Positions 1 to 8,547 of a DNA stretch of 64,000 bases are shown in pieces. The notes under the pieces are model-generated. The model ran no database searches. It worked only from the letters and a program-made list of their open reading frames with translations, and was not told where the DNA came from. Source of the stretch: Leptotrichia buccalis C-1013-b (GTDB lineage: Bacteria > Fusobacteriota > Fusobacteriia > Fusobacteriales > Leptotrichiaceae); assembly GCF_000023905.1 (NCBI RefSeq), contig NC_013192.1:744001-808000 (forward strand), in the 5' to 3' direction. Both the position numbers and the translations under genes were made by a program. Within the stretch, counting starts at the first letter, position 1, and each line of letters opens with the position of its first letter.

Positions 1-2
1 TT

Positions 3-158
3 TCTCAAAAAGCCTACAGCTTCGGAACTGAAGAAAAGGAAAGCTATAAATTTGGGCTTGGAGTGAAAGCCTTGTCAATTCCACTTTACTTTGGATTTGC
101 AAAAGTTCCGGGAGAAAGCTGGAGATACATTATAAACTTTGGATATTCGCCAGAATAA
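3..158 (+). CDS. C-terminal end of an outer-membrane beta-barrel protein (5' truncated by the window)
   Basis: An open frame enters from the window edge and stops at TAA 156-158, leaving 51 residues. The peptide alternates hydrophobic and polar residues with many Gly and aromatic positions (FGLGVKAL, IPLYFGFAKV) and ends in a short strand, YIINFGYSPE. This pattern is typical of the last strands of Omp85/TamA-type or patatin type-V barrels. The barrel assignment is inferred from this tail alone; the family cannot be decided without the upstream sequence. Confidence 0.5.
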   Translation, partial: SQKAYSFGTEEKESYKFGLGVKALSIPLYFGFAKVPGESWRYIINFGYSPE

Positions 159-267
159 TAATTTTGGGAATAGTAAGCAAAGTGAAAGAAAAATCTTTTT
201 GATATTGAAAAAATATGATAGAATAAAATTGTAAAATTTAAAAAATACGAAAAATTAGGAGGAAGAA

Positions 268-633
268 ATGAAAAAAATACCAGAAGCAGTTGGACCATAT
301 TCAGCCTTTAGAAAAGCAGGCGACTTTTTGTATATCTCAGGACAAATCGCAATAAATCCTGAAAATCAGCAAATTGAAGCTGTTACAGTAGAAGAGCAGG
401 CAAGACAAGTTCTTGAAAATTTAAAGGCAATTTTGGAAAACAATGGATTAACAACAAAAAATGTAATAAAAACAACAGTTCTGCTTGACAACATCAACGA
501 CTTTGTGGCAGTAAACGGCATTTATGCAGAATATTTTACTGAGCCGTATCCAGCAAGATCGGCTTTTGCGGTGGATAAATTACCAAAAGGAGTTTTGGTG
601 GAAATTGAAGCGATAGCTTATTTTGGAGAATAA
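268..633 (+). CDS. ridA: RidA family enamine/imine deaminase
   Basis: 121 residues, full length for the YjgF/YER057c/UK114 family, which hydrolyses reactive enamines and imines (such as 2-aminoacrylate) released by PLP enzymes. Family signatures seen are AVGPYSAFRKAG near the N-terminus, LYISGQIAINPE, the RSAFAVDKLPKGVLVEIEAIA tail with the substrate-binding Arg, and the EIEAIA strand. A strong AGGAGG lies 7 bases before the ATG. It stands alone: the upstream barrel gene ends 110 bp earlier and a terminator follows directly. The upstream AT-rich spacer probably carries its promoter, but I could not choose one set of boxes. Confidence 0.93.
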   Translation: MKKIPEAVGPYSAFRKAGDFLYISGQIAINPENQQIEAVTVEEQARQVLENLKAILENNGLTTKNVIKTTVLLDNINDFVAVNGIYAEYFTEPYPARSAFAVDKLPKGVLVEIEAIAYFGE

Positions 634-647
634 TTTTTAAATGAAAT

Positions 648-684
648 AGATGACTTTGGGGAAACTTGAAGTTATCTTTTTTTT
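648..684 (+). terminator. Rho-independent terminator after ridA
   Basis: A 9-bp stem (AGATGACTT with AAGTTATCT, one G-U pair) and a 12-nt loop are followed by eight or more T. Confidence 0.75.
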
Positions 685-833
685 ATTTTTATTTGAAAGG
701 AAAGTGTAGTATTAGGACAGAAAAAATATATAAAAAAGTTGGTTGTTTTCCCAATCTTGAGACACGTTTGAAATATTAATGTCAAATAACACAAATTTCC
801 TAAAATTTTTTAATTCAAATAAAAACAGAATGA

Positions 834-862
834 TTGAAAATCTTTGATAAAAATGATAAAAT
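834..862 (+). promoter_or_regulatory. Promoter of the cardiolipin synthase gene
   Basis: TTGAAA (834-839), a 17-nt spacer and TAAAAT (857-862), with TGA just before the -10 (extended -10). The -35 begins at a TTG that could be mistaken for a start codon of the downstream gene. Transcription would begin near 869. Confidence 0.65.
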
Positions 863-932
863 TATAAGGAATAGTATTAAATTTAAGAGAGTTATTAATT
901 TAATAAAATTGAAAAATAACGAAAGGAAAAAT

Positions 933-2546
933 ATGATACATGAACTAATTGTAATTTTGTCCACATGGATAATTCCGATTGAGAGGATACATTACTTGTT
1001 AATTGCTATTTTACTGGTTTCAGTGTTGTTGTCGGATAAATCGCCGAATGCGATGCTTGCCTGGATTTTTACGATTTTTACGTTTCCGCTTGGTGGGGCG
1101 GTTTTGTATCTTTTGTTTGGAATAAACTGGAGAAGAAATAAGATAATTTCTAAAAAAATGGCTGGTGAGGGTCAAAAATTATATTCAAGAATTTTTAATT
1201 TTATGCAAAGAGATGTATCGGATATTTTCAGGTCAAAAGACTTTTTTTATTATAATAATTTAGAAAACGTGGATGACATTGAAAAAAATAAAATGAGTGA
1301 AAATGAAAAAAAGGAAAAAATTCGGCAACAAATTAACACAATGATAAAAAATATTAAGCTGGACAATCAAGAAAGCGAAATTGTAAAAATGCTGTATGAA
1401 GCGGAAGGTACATTTTTAACTAACAACAATTCTTATAAACTATTTTTTAATGGAAAGGAAGCCTTTGATTCAATTCTGGAAGATATAAAAAATGCTAAAA
1501 GGACAATTTATATGGAATATTTTATCTGGAAAGCTGATGAACTGGGAGAAAAAATTAAAAATGCGCTTGTGGAAAAAGCCAGGGAAGGTGTGAAGATAAG
1601 ATTATTATTTGACGGTGTAGGGACTTGGAAATTGCCTAAAGAATATAAGAAGGAACTTAGAAATGCAGGAATTGAGACAAGATGGTTTCTGGATGTTAAA
1701 TTTTTTATGTCAAAGATGAATTATCGGAATCATAGGAAAATTGCCTTATTTGACAATCAGATAGTGCACACTGGCGGTATGAATGTGGGACAGGAGTACA
1801 TTGATGGCGGAAAAAGATTTGAAAGCTGGAGAGACACAAATATTCGGATTACTGGAGAAATAATCGGACAATATCTTGCGATTTTTGTTACGGACTGGCT
1901 AAATAGCGGCGGAAAAGATGATTTTATTGAAGATATAAAAAAGGAAGCAGTTCACGAGCTGGAAGTTCAAAAGCCGATAGACAAGCAGGAAAAACTGAAA
2001 TATTTAATGCAAGTCTCTTCAAGTGGTCCAGATACAGAATGGACAACTTTAAAGTATCTGTATTCTAAAATGATTGCAACTGCAAAAAATGAAGTATTAA
2101 TTCAAAGTCCATATTTTGTGCCAGATAGTGCTCTAGTTTCTCAATTAAAAATGGCAGCTCTTTCAGGAGTTAAAATTAAAATAATGGTAACGGGTGTGCC
2201 AGATAAGAAAATGCCATACTGGATAGCGGAAACTTACTTTGCGGAACTGATTGAGGCGGGAATAGAGATTTTTCGATACAAAGCTGGATTTTTACATAGC
2301 AAGGATATTATTGTAGATGAAAAAATATCGACTGTAGGAACTTGTAATTTTGATATGCGTAGCTTTGAAATAAATTATGAAGTGAACGCCGTATTTTTTA
2401 ACGAAGAAATTAGCAAGGATTTGAAAAAGCAATTTATAGAGGATTTAGGAGTATGCGAAAAATTTGATGAAGTTAGATTAAAAAAGGTTACATTTAGAAA
2501 AAGACTGAGAAATTCTATATTTAAACTGATTTCACCAATAATGTAA
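933..2546 (+). CDS. cls: Cardiolipin synthase (phospholipase D superfamily)
   Basis: Makes cardiolipin from phosphatidylglycerol in the inner membrane. The N-terminal part has two hydrophobic segments (residues about 3-20 and 30-58, ending LYLLFGINWRRN), the PLDN anchor. Two catalytic HxKx4D motifs are present: HRKIALFD at about 267 and HSKDIIVD at about 455. I chose ATG 933 (537 residues, AAAGGA upstream). An in-frame TTG at 834 would add 33 charged residues, but that TTG is the -35 box of the promoter. Length fits the family, though about 60 charged residues between the membrane segments and the first PLD domain make it slightly long. Confidence 0.93.
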   Translation: MIHELIVILSTWIIPIERIHYLLIAILLVSVLLSDKSPNAMLAWIFTIFTFPLGGAVLYLLFGINWRRNKIISKKMAGEGQKLYSRIFNFMQRDVSDIFRSKDFFYYNNLENVDDIEKNKMSENEKKEKIRQQINTMIKNIKLDNQESEIVKMLYEAEGTFLTNNNSYKLFFNGKEAFDSILEDIKNAKRTIYMEYFIWKADELGEKIKNALVEKAREGVKIRLLFDGVGTWKLPKEYKKELRNAGIETRWFLDVKFFMSKMNYRNHRKIALFDNQIVHTGGMNVGQEYIDGGKRFESWRDTNIRITGEIIGQYLAIFVTDWLNSGGKDDFIEDIKKEAVHELEVQKPIDKQEKLKYLMQVSSSGPDTEWTTLKYLYSKMIATAKNEVLIQSPYFVPDSALVSQLKMAALSGVKIKIMVTGVPDKKMPYWIAETYFAELIEAGIEIFRYKAGFLHSKDIIVDEKISTVGTCNFDMRSFEINYEVNAVFFNEEISKDLKKQFIEDLGVCEKFDEVRLKKVTFRKRLRNSIFKLISPIM

Positions 2547-2575
2547 ATTATAAGGAGTAAAGGAAGTGAAGTAGG

Positions 2576-3643
2576 ATGGAAAGAAATTTTACAAAAGATG
2601 GAATTATTCTTTTAAATAAGAGCAAAGGAATAAGTTCATTTAAAGCAATAGATGAGCTAAAAAGAAAAATAAAGGCTAAAAAAGCTGGACATGCAGGAAC
2701 TCTTGATCCAATGGCAGAAGGTCTAATGGTCGTTATGATTAATGATGCTACAAAATTTTCAGGCGATTTAATGAAAAAGGACAAAGAATATTACGTAGAA
2801 ATGGAACTTGGCTATAAAACTGACACTTATGATTCAGAAGGAAAAGTTATAGAGGAATACAAGTCTGAAATCGAACTAAGTGATTCCCAAATAATAAGAA
2901 CAATACATAGTTTTAAAGGAAGAATAAAACAAGTTCCACCAATGTATTCTGCAATAAAAGTTGAAGGACAGAAACTTTACGATTTGGCAAGAAAAGGTAT
3001 CGAAATTGAAAGAATGCCAAGAGATGTGGAAATAATGAATATTTATAAAATCAAAATTCATAGACCTAAAGAAAATTCTTCAAGAATAAAAATTTCCTTT
3101 TACGCCCACGTAAGCAGCGGTACGTATATTCGTTCATTAGTTCACGATATTGGAGAGAAATTAAAAGTTTTTGCCACGATGACAAAACTTGTAAGAACTA
3201 AAATTGGAAGATTAAGTATTGAAGATGCAGTTTCGCTGGAAGAAGTTCAAAGTGAAATTGGGAAATTGAAGGAACTTGTGGAAGAAAAGAGAGAGAATGA
3301 ATCTTTCTGGGCTACAAAAAGTGATGCTGCGATAAGAGCTGAAAAAATTCGAGAGATAGTCTGTTTTGTGGAAATAGAATATATCTTGGATTATTATGGG
3401 ATAAATGTTTCCAATGAAAAATATGGAAAGCTGAAAAATGGAATGACTGTTATAGATACATTTAAAAAGTTTGAAAACATAGGTAAGGACATTAAAAGAC
3501 AGGAACATATTAGAGAAAATCAGAAGTTTAAAATTTATGTGAGAAACAGGGATACCCAGAAAAGAGAATTTAAAGGGATTGTAAAAATCGTAAGTATTCG
3601 GGGAAACAGGATTTATTTAAAGAGGGATAAATATTTTTTGTAA
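2576..3643 (+). CDS. truB: tRNA pseudouridine(55) synthase TruB
   Basis: Converts U55 to pseudouridine in the T-loop of tRNAs. The catalytic motif GHAGTLDPMAEG carries Asp44, and the later motifs YDSEGKV, QVPPMYSAIKVEGQKLYDLAR and SSGTYIRSLVHDIGE are all intact. At 355 residues it is about 50 longer than usual. The catalytic domain ends near residue 225. A charged linker and a PUA-like C-terminal domain follow (about 270-355, ending NRIYLKRDKYFL). It starts 29 bp after cls with AAAGGAAGTG upstream and is probably cotranscribed with it. Confidence 0.95.
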   Translation: MERNFTKDGIILLNKSKGISSFKAIDELKRKIKAKKAGHAGTLDPMAEGLMVVMINDATKFSGDLMKKDKEYYVEMELGYKTDTYDSEGKVIEEYKSEIELSDSQIIRTIHSFKGRIKQVPPMYSAIKVEGQKLYDLARKGIEIERMPRDVEIMNIYKIKIHRPKENSSRIKISFYAHVSSGTYIRSLVHDIGEKLKVFATMTKLVRTKIGRLSIEDAVSLEEVQSEIGKLKELVEEKRENESFWATKSDAAIRAEKIREIVCFVEIEYILDYYGINVSNEKYGKLKNGMTVIDTFKKFENIGKDIKRQEHIRENQKFKIYVRNRDTQKREFKGIVKIVSIRGNRIYLKRDKYFL

Positions 3644-3674
3644 TTTTGGGACTGAAAAGTGGTGATATTGATAT

Positions 3675-5261
3675 ATGAAAAAATCAAATAAATATGTATT
3701 TGATATTGAAGTTTTTCCCAATTATTTTTGTATCGTGTTAAAGAAATTAAATGACAGTAAAATTTTAATTATTGATTCAGATAATTTTAACCGTCAAAAG
3801 AAGCTCCTTTATGACATAATTTCTAAAAATGTACTAATTTCATATGCAGGACGTGGATTTGACGATATTGTCATTAATAATCTTCTAAAATACAGAAATT
3901 CAAATGTAAATAGGAAAAAATTAAACAGCGAATTAAAATTAATAAGGAATATGCCAAAAGATGAGTATAAAAATGAAAACCATGAATTTTACTCATACGA
4001 TTTGGCTTATGAATATAATCTAAACCTTGGTGTAAAGGGATTTGAGTTTAACTGTGGAGATAATATTGAAGAACAGGATTTTGCGAACTTTAATTATGTG
4101 ATTAAAAAAAATATATACGATGAAATTGTGGATAAAGTAATTGACTATTGTATGCAGGATGTGTTGGCAACAGAAAAGATGTATAACTTGATAATTTCAA
4201 ATAAAAGTAACTGGGATGAAAAGGAAAATCTTCTAAATATAATCACAGAAGGAAAATACAGTAATGGTATGAAGCTGAAAAAAAAAATAAAGTATTTAAA
4301 TTATAATAATGATAAATTAGTAACATTGCTCTTAAATAATGAAATCCCAGTTTCAAGTCAATCTAAATCTAGCTATTCTAATGGCAGTATAGAATTAGGT
4401 GATTACAATAATCAGCTTCAAAGTAAAGTATATAAATTGTCAATAAAAAAGGATTATCTGTATGACTGGCTAATAAATAGCAGAGCCTTTTGGGGAAAAG
4501 ACAAAAAAATAATAGAAGAAATACCAAAGGAACTCCTTTTGAAATCTACATTTGCAAAAGAATTTTTAAATCGATACCGTATAAATATAGTAAGATATTT
4601 AAAAAAAGTTTTTGCCAGAGAAAATATAGAAATAGTTGCAGTCGCAGGAAATGATATTTTTATAACTAACGTAAATGATAGAATTTTAAATAAAATAAGA
4701 AAAAAAATAAATGAACAATATAAAAATATTTTTAACTTAAAAGATATAAATAATTTTTTAAAAAATAAAAATTCAATTTTATATAAAACAAATGATGAAA
4801 CTGTGGGAACAAATGAATATTACTACAATGACCTTGTTATGCCAAAAAATCCTGCTTGGATAGCCGAAGTGCTAAAAATGTATTTTTGGGAAAAAAAGGA
4901 TGTGGAGACTTCCGTTAAGGAAATTTTTGATGAAAATCCGAATATATTCTTTATGTATGCTTCTGTTTATGAAGATATTTATGCTTGTGATGAAAATGGG
5001 AAAATACTTTTTGAAAGTAAGGATGTATTAGATAAATTTAGAAAATATAGATTATATTTTTCAAAAACAGGCTTGCACAAAGTAGTTATTCAGAAGCAGG
5101 AAAAATATTATGAAAAATTTGGTTTTGGAGATATTAACAGCAATTTGTACAAAGTTAAGAAAGTTGAAACAAACGTGGAAAAATTTAAAGATTATGAGGA
5201 TATTGATTTAGAAAGCTATATAGATTTTGCTAAAAGCTATATAGAAAAAAATTTAATATGA
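3675..5261 (+). CDS. DEDD 3'-5' exonuclease with a degenerate family-B DNA polymerase-like C-terminus
   Basis: 528 residues. The first 170 look like the proofreading domain of phage-type family-B polymerases: motif I FDIEVFPNYF (Asp10, Glu12), motif II SYAGRGFDDIVINN (about 57-70) and motif III DYCMQDVLA (Asp162). The rest should be palm, fingers and thumb. I see no DxxSLYPS motif, and where YxDTDS would be expected there is only AGNDIFIT (Asp327). A thumb-like segment, MPKNPAWIAEVLKMYF (about 389-404), remains. The exonuclease active site therefore appears intact, while polymerisation is probably lost. The frame is unbroken and Lys/Asn/Ile-rich like its neighbours. No other phage gene is nearby. 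The assignment rests on motif reading, and the C-terminal part is uncertain. Confidence 0.55.
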   Translation: MKKSNKYVFDIEVFPNYFCIVLKKLNDSKILIIDSDNFNRQKKLLYDIISKNVLISYAGRGFDDIVINNLLKYRNSNVNRKKLNSELKLIRNMPKDEYKNENHEFYSYDLAYEYNLNLGVKGFEFNCGDNIEEQDFANFNYVIKKNIYDEIVDKVIDYCMQDVLATEKMYNLIISNKSNWDEKENLLNIITEGKYSNGMKLKKKIKYLNYNNDKLVTLLLNNEIPVSSQSKSSYSNGSIELGDYNNQLQSKVYKLSIKKDYLYDWLINSRAFWGKDKKIIEEIPKELLLKSTFAKEFLNRYRINIVRYLKKVFARENIEIVAVAGNDIFITNVNDRILNKIRKKINEQYKNIFNLKDINNFLKNKNSILYKTNDETVGTNEYYYNDLVMPKNPAWIAEVLKMYFWEKKDVETSVKEIFDENPNIFFMYASVYEDIYACDENGKILFESKDVLDKFRKYRLYFSKTGLHKVVIQKQEKYYEKFGFGDINSNLYKVKKVETNVEKFKDYEDIDLESYIDFAKSYIEKNLI

Positions 5262-5265
5262 CTTA

Positions 5266-5294
5266 TGGAAAAAAGACAGTAGGTGTGATATAAT
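5266..5294 (+). promoter_or_regulatory. Probable promoter of ruvC
   Basis: TGGAAA, a 17-nt spacer and TATAAT, preceded by TGA (extended -10). The boxes lie just after the stop of the exonuclease-like gene and about 80 bp before ruvC. Confidence 0.5.
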
Positions 5295-5372
5295 AAAAAA
5301 CACAGATAAAATAAATGAAGTAAAATAAATTTTATTATAATTTTAAAGGAGTTTAAGTACGTAAGGAGAAAT

Positions 5373-5942
5373 ATGAGAATTTTGGGAATAGATCCTGGTA
5401 CGGCAATCGTAGGGTATGCTGTTGTAGATTATGAAAATGGGAAATATAAGCCGCTTGATTATGGTTGTATTTTTACGGATAAAGATGAAGATATGCCAGT
5501 TAGGCTTGAAAAAATTTATGATGGCATAGAAAATATCATACAACTTTGGAAACCAGTGGATATGGCGATTGAAGATCTATTTTTCTTCAAAAATCAGAAA
5601 ACAGTAATAAAAGTTGGACAGGCTCGTGGAGTAATAACTTTGGCAGGTCAAAAAAACAAGCTAAATTTATATAGCTATACTCCACTTCAAGTAAAAATGG
5701 GAATTGCAAGTTATGGAAGAGCTGATAAGAAGCAAATTCAGGAAATGGTAAAATTAATGCTGAAATTAGATGAAATTCCGAAGCCTGATGATGCTGCAGA
5801 TGCCCTTGCCATCGCAATTACTCATATTAATTCCAAAATAGGATTTGGTGGATTTGAGAGGGGAGACAATATTACGAAAAAATTAAGTAAAATTACTTCC
5901 AACAGAATAAAATTGGAAGATTATAAAAAATTAATGAAATAA
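5373..5942 (+). CDS. ruvC: Crossover junction endodeoxyribonuclease RuvC
   Basis: Resolves Holliday junctions with RuvA and RuvB in recombinational repair. The RNase H-fold active site is complete: GIDPG with Asp7, the MAIEDLFFF segment with Glu67, and PDDAADALAIAITH with Asp140 and Asp143. The ARGVI and ASYGRADKKQI motifs also match. Length 189 is slightly above the usual 160-175. The start has AAGGAG 6 bases upstream. A second AAGGAG lies 19 bases further upstream with no start codon after it. ruvA and ruvB are not in this window. Confidence 0.96.
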   Translation: MRILGIDPGTAIVGYAVVDYENGKYKPLDYGCIFTDKDEDMPVRLEKIYDGIENIIQLWKPVDMAIEDLFFFKNQKTVIKVGQARGVITLAGQKNKLNLYSYTPLQVKMGIASYGRADKKQIQEMVKLMLKLDEIPKPDDAADALAIAITHINSKIGFGGFERGDNITKKLSKITSNRIKLEDYKKLMK

Positions 5943-6015
5943 ATTTTGTATGAAAAATTTTTAGAAAATCGGGAAATTTAAAAGTTTAAAAAATTGAAAA
6001 TTAGAAATAGAAAGA

Positions 6016-6489
6016 ATGGTAAATAAGATGAACATAGTTTTATTAAATCCAGAAATTCACGTAAACACAGGAAATATCGGAAGAACCTGTGTTTTAACAA
6101 ACACAAAGTTACATTTAATAAAACCTCTCGGATTTGAGCTGGATGACAAAAAAATCAGACGTGCAGGATTGGACTACTGGAAAGATGTAAAACTTTTTGT
6201 ATGGGAAAACTGGGAACACTTCTGGCGAGAAAACATTGAAAACGGTAATGCAAAAATCTATTTTGCAACAACAAAAACAAAACAAAGGTACACAGATGTG
6301 AAATTTAATGATAACGATTATATAATGTTTGGGCCTGAATCACGTGGAATACCTGAAGAAATATTAAATAGATACAAGGAAAGCAACATCACGATTCCAA
6401 TGCTTCCACTTGGACGTTCGCTAAATTTGTCCAACGCTGTGGCGATTGTGCTGTTTGAGGCTTTGAGGCAGAATAATTTTGAATATTAA
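6016..6489 (+). CDS. trmL: tRNA (cytidine(34)-2'-O)-methyltransferase TrmL
   Basis: A SPOUT-fold methyltransferase that modifies the wobble base of tRNA-Leu isoacceptors. Family motifs seen: NIVLLNPEIHVNTGNIGRTC at the N-terminus, HLIKPLGFELDDKKIRRAGLDYW, the knot segments MFGPESRGIPEEIL and IPMLPLGRSLNLSNAVAIVLFEALRQ. Length 157 is typical. No strong ribosome site is visible. ATG 6016 is used here, but ATG 6028 (starting MNIVLLNP) is equally possible and matches the usual family N-terminus. Confidence 0.94.
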   Translation: MVNKMNIVLLNPEIHVNTGNIGRTCVLTNTKLHLIKPLGFELDDKKIRRAGLDYWKDVKLFVWENWEHFWRENIENGNAKIYFATTKTKQRYTDVKFNDNDYIMFGPESRGIPEEILNRYKESNITIPMLPLGRSLNLSNAVAIVLFEALRQNNFEY

Positions 6490-6512
6490 TTTAAATAAAT
6501 TTAGGAGAGAAA

Positions 6513-7382
6513 ATGAAACAATATCTGGATATGGTTAAGTATGTACTTGACAATGGAGTAAAAAAAGAAAATAGGACAGGAGTTGATACAATTTCTACTT
6601 TTGCTTATTCGTATAAAGTTGACTTGAGTGAAGGTTATCCGCTTTTGACAACGAAAAAAATGTATTTTAATTCGATGCTGCACGAGCTGTTTTGGTATTT
6701 GTCAGGAGAAGAGCATATTAAAAATTTAAGAAAAAAAACAAAAATATGGGATGCTTGGGCAGATGAGGAAGGAAGGCTCCAAACGGCTTATGGAAGATTT
6801 TGGAGAAGATATCCTGTACCTGAAATTTCGTTAGATGGAGAAGTTTTTGCTGATGAAGACAATCCTTGGGTGACTAGAGAAGAAAATGGACAGCTTGTAT
6901 TTGACCAGATTCAGTATATTATTGATACTTTGAAAGAGATGAAAACAAATCCTAATCACAAAAACGGAAGAAGAATGATAGTTTTGGCTTGGAATCCTGG
7001 AAATGCAACAATCAGTAAATTGCCGCCATGCCATTATACTTTTGCATTTAATGTGCTTGGAAATAAACTTAACTGTCATTTGACTCAAAGAAGCGGAGAT
7101 ATTGCACTTGGAATACCGTTTAATCTGGCTTGCTATTCATTGCTTACAATGATGATTGCAAAAGAATGTGGATATGAAGTCGGAGAGTTTGCTCACACAA
7201 TAATTGATGCTCATATTTATGAAAATCATATTGAAGGGTTAAAGGAGCAATTGACAAGAGAGCCATTAAAACTTGCAAAAATTAAGATTGTAGACAAGCC
7301 GTTTAATGAACTTACATTTGAAGATATTATGCTGGAGGATTATGAAAGTCATCCGGTTATTAAATTTGAAGTTGCGGTTTAA
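6513..7382 (+). CDS. thyA: Thymidylate synthase ThyA
   Basis: Methylates dUMP to dTMP using methylenetetrahydrofolate, which is oxidised to dihydrofolate. The signature LPPCHYTFAFNV contains the nucleophile Cys173, followed by QRSGDIALGIPFNLACY, and the C-terminus ends with a short hydrophobic tail (FEVAV). The 289-residue length lies between the E. coli and Lactobacillus forms. AGGAG precedes the ATG by 6 bases. It sits 23 bp after trmL and 24 bp before the dihydrofolate reductase gene that recycles its product, so thyA-folA is a functional pair. Confidence 0.97.
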   Translation: MKQYLDMVKYVLDNGVKKENRTGVDTISTFAYSYKVDLSEGYPLLTTKKMYFNSMLHELFWYLSGEEHIKNLRKKTKIWDAWADEEGRLQTAYGRFWRRYPVPEISLDGEVFADEDNPWVTREENGQLVFDQIQYIIDTLKEMKTNPNHKNGRRMIVLAWNPGNATISKLPPCHYTFAFNVLGNKLNCHLTQRSGDIALGIPFNLACYSLLTMMIAKECGYEVGEFAHTIIDAHIYENHIEGLKEQLTREPLKLAKIKIVDKPFNELTFEDIMLEDYESHPVIKFEVAV

Positions 7383-7406
7383 AAATTAAAAAAGTAAGGA
7401 GCTTTG

Positions 7407-7928
7407 ATGTTTAGTTTAATAGTTGCCGTTGGGGAAAATAATGAAATTGGAAAAAATAATCAACTTCTTTGGCATATTCCTGAGGATTTGAAAAATTTTA
7501 AGAAGATAACTATGGGAAAGACAGTCATAATGGGGAAAAATACCTATAAAAGCATAGGAAAACCTTTGCCAAACAGAAAAAATATTGTGCTTTCAAGGAA
7601 TCCGTTAGAAATAGAAGAAAAAATAAAAGAAGATAGAAAAAAATATGAAAATGAAAATACAAAATTAGAACTTTGTGATAATTTGCAAAAAATTATTGAT
7701 AAATATAAAAATTCTGAAGAAGAAATTTTTATTATTGGTGGAGGAGAGATTTATAAAAAAGCTTTTGAAATGAAAATTGTAAAAAGAATTTATATGAGCC
7801 ACGTTAATTTTTCTGATAAAAATGCAGATACTTATTTTCCAAAAATTGATTTAAAAAAATGGGTAGTTATAACAAAAGAAAATTATGATGGCTGGAGATT
7901 TTGTATTTATGAAAAAATTAGTGGATAA
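7407..7928 (+). CDS. folA: Dihydrofolate reductase
   Basis: Reduces dihydrofolate to tetrahydrofolate with NADPH. Motifs: SLIVAVGENNEIGKNNQLLWHIPEDLKNFK (with the active-site acidic residue of the PEDLK segment), TMGKTVIMGKNTYKSIGKPLPNRKNIVLSR, and IFIIGGGEIY. I start at ATG 7407 because AAGGAG ends 5 bases before it; the in-frame TTG at 7404 is too close to that site. About 20 charged residues inserted near 70-95 make this protein slightly longer than the usual 160. It is directly downstream of thyA. Confidence 0.94.
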   Translation: MFSLIVAVGENNEIGKNNQLLWHIPEDLKNFKKITMGKTVIMGKNTYKSIGKPLPNRKNIVLSRNPLEIEEKIKEDRKKYENENTKLELCDNLQKIIDKYKNSEEEIFIIGGGEIYKKAFEMKIVKRIYMSHVNFSDKNADTYFPKIDLKKWVVITKENYDGWRFCIYEKISG

Positions 7929-7958
7929 AACAGATGAAAATCTGAAAAGGAGAAAAAG

Positions 7959-8513
7959 ATGCCTAAGCTTAAGTTTACAAAAGAAGTGGTGGTTGAAGCT
8001 GGATATGAGTTAATGAAAAAAGAAGGTTTTCAAAATGTAAGTGTCAGGAAAATAGCCAATTATCTGAAATGTTCTACAGCGCCAATTTATTTTAATTTTA
8101 AAACAGTAGATGAATTAAAGGAAGAAATCATAAATATGTGCAAAGAAAAATTAAAAAAATACTTGTATGGAAATTATTCTGAACGAAAAATATTAAGTGG
8201 CGCAATTGGTTTTGTAATATTTGCACGTGAAGAAAAAGAACTTTTCCGGACGATTTTTCTGGATACAACAGAAAGATTTGAAAAACTTTATGAAGAAACT
8301 CTTAATGCACTTTTGACAAAGGAAAATTTATTGGAAAGTTTTCCAGCATTAGAAGAAGAAGAAGCTAAAAAAGCTGTAAATAAAATATGGTATTTTCTAT
8401 TTGGATATGCAACTATGCTTTGTACAAGGATTGACGGTAATTATAGAAAAAATGAAACAAATGAAGTAATAGAACATAAAATAACAGAAATAGTGAATTA
8501 TTTTAAAATATAA
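7959..8513 (+). CDS. TetR family transcriptional regulator
   Basis: 184 residues. The N-terminal helix-turn-helix is recognisable (about residues 8-52: YELMKKEGFQNVSVRKIANYLKCSTAPIYFNFKTVDELKEEI). The C-terminal ligand or dimer domain is of the WHG/TetR_C type (FRTIFLDTTERFEKLYEE, then KIWYFLFGYATMLCT). The ligand is unknown. AAAGGAG lies before the ATG. It follows folA by 30 bp and precedes the DUF374 acyltransferase by 34 bp, so it could regulate that gene or itself; no operator was recognised. Confidence 0.85.
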   Translation: MPKLKFTKEVVVEAGYELMKKEGFQNVSVRKIANYLKCSTAPIYFNFKTVDELKEEIINMCKEKLKKYLYGNYSERKILSGAIGFVIFAREEKELFRTIFLDTTERFEKLYEETLNALLTKENLLESFPALEEEEAKKAVNKIWYFLFGYATMLCTRIDGNYRKNETNEVIEHKITEIVNYFKI

Positions 8514-8547
8514 ATTTTAAAATATTGGAAAAATAATGGGAGAAAAG

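Noticed and set aside
834-932. Longer start for cardiolipin synthase at TTG 834
   Set aside because: The TTG is the first half of a TTGAAA-17-TAAAAT promoter, so transcription starts after it. ATG 933 has a ribosome site and gives the normal membrane start.
3675-5261. Prophage or integrated element around the polymerase-like gene
   Set aside because: Its neighbours on both sides are housekeeping genes (truB and ruvC), with no integrase, attachment repeats or other phage genes.
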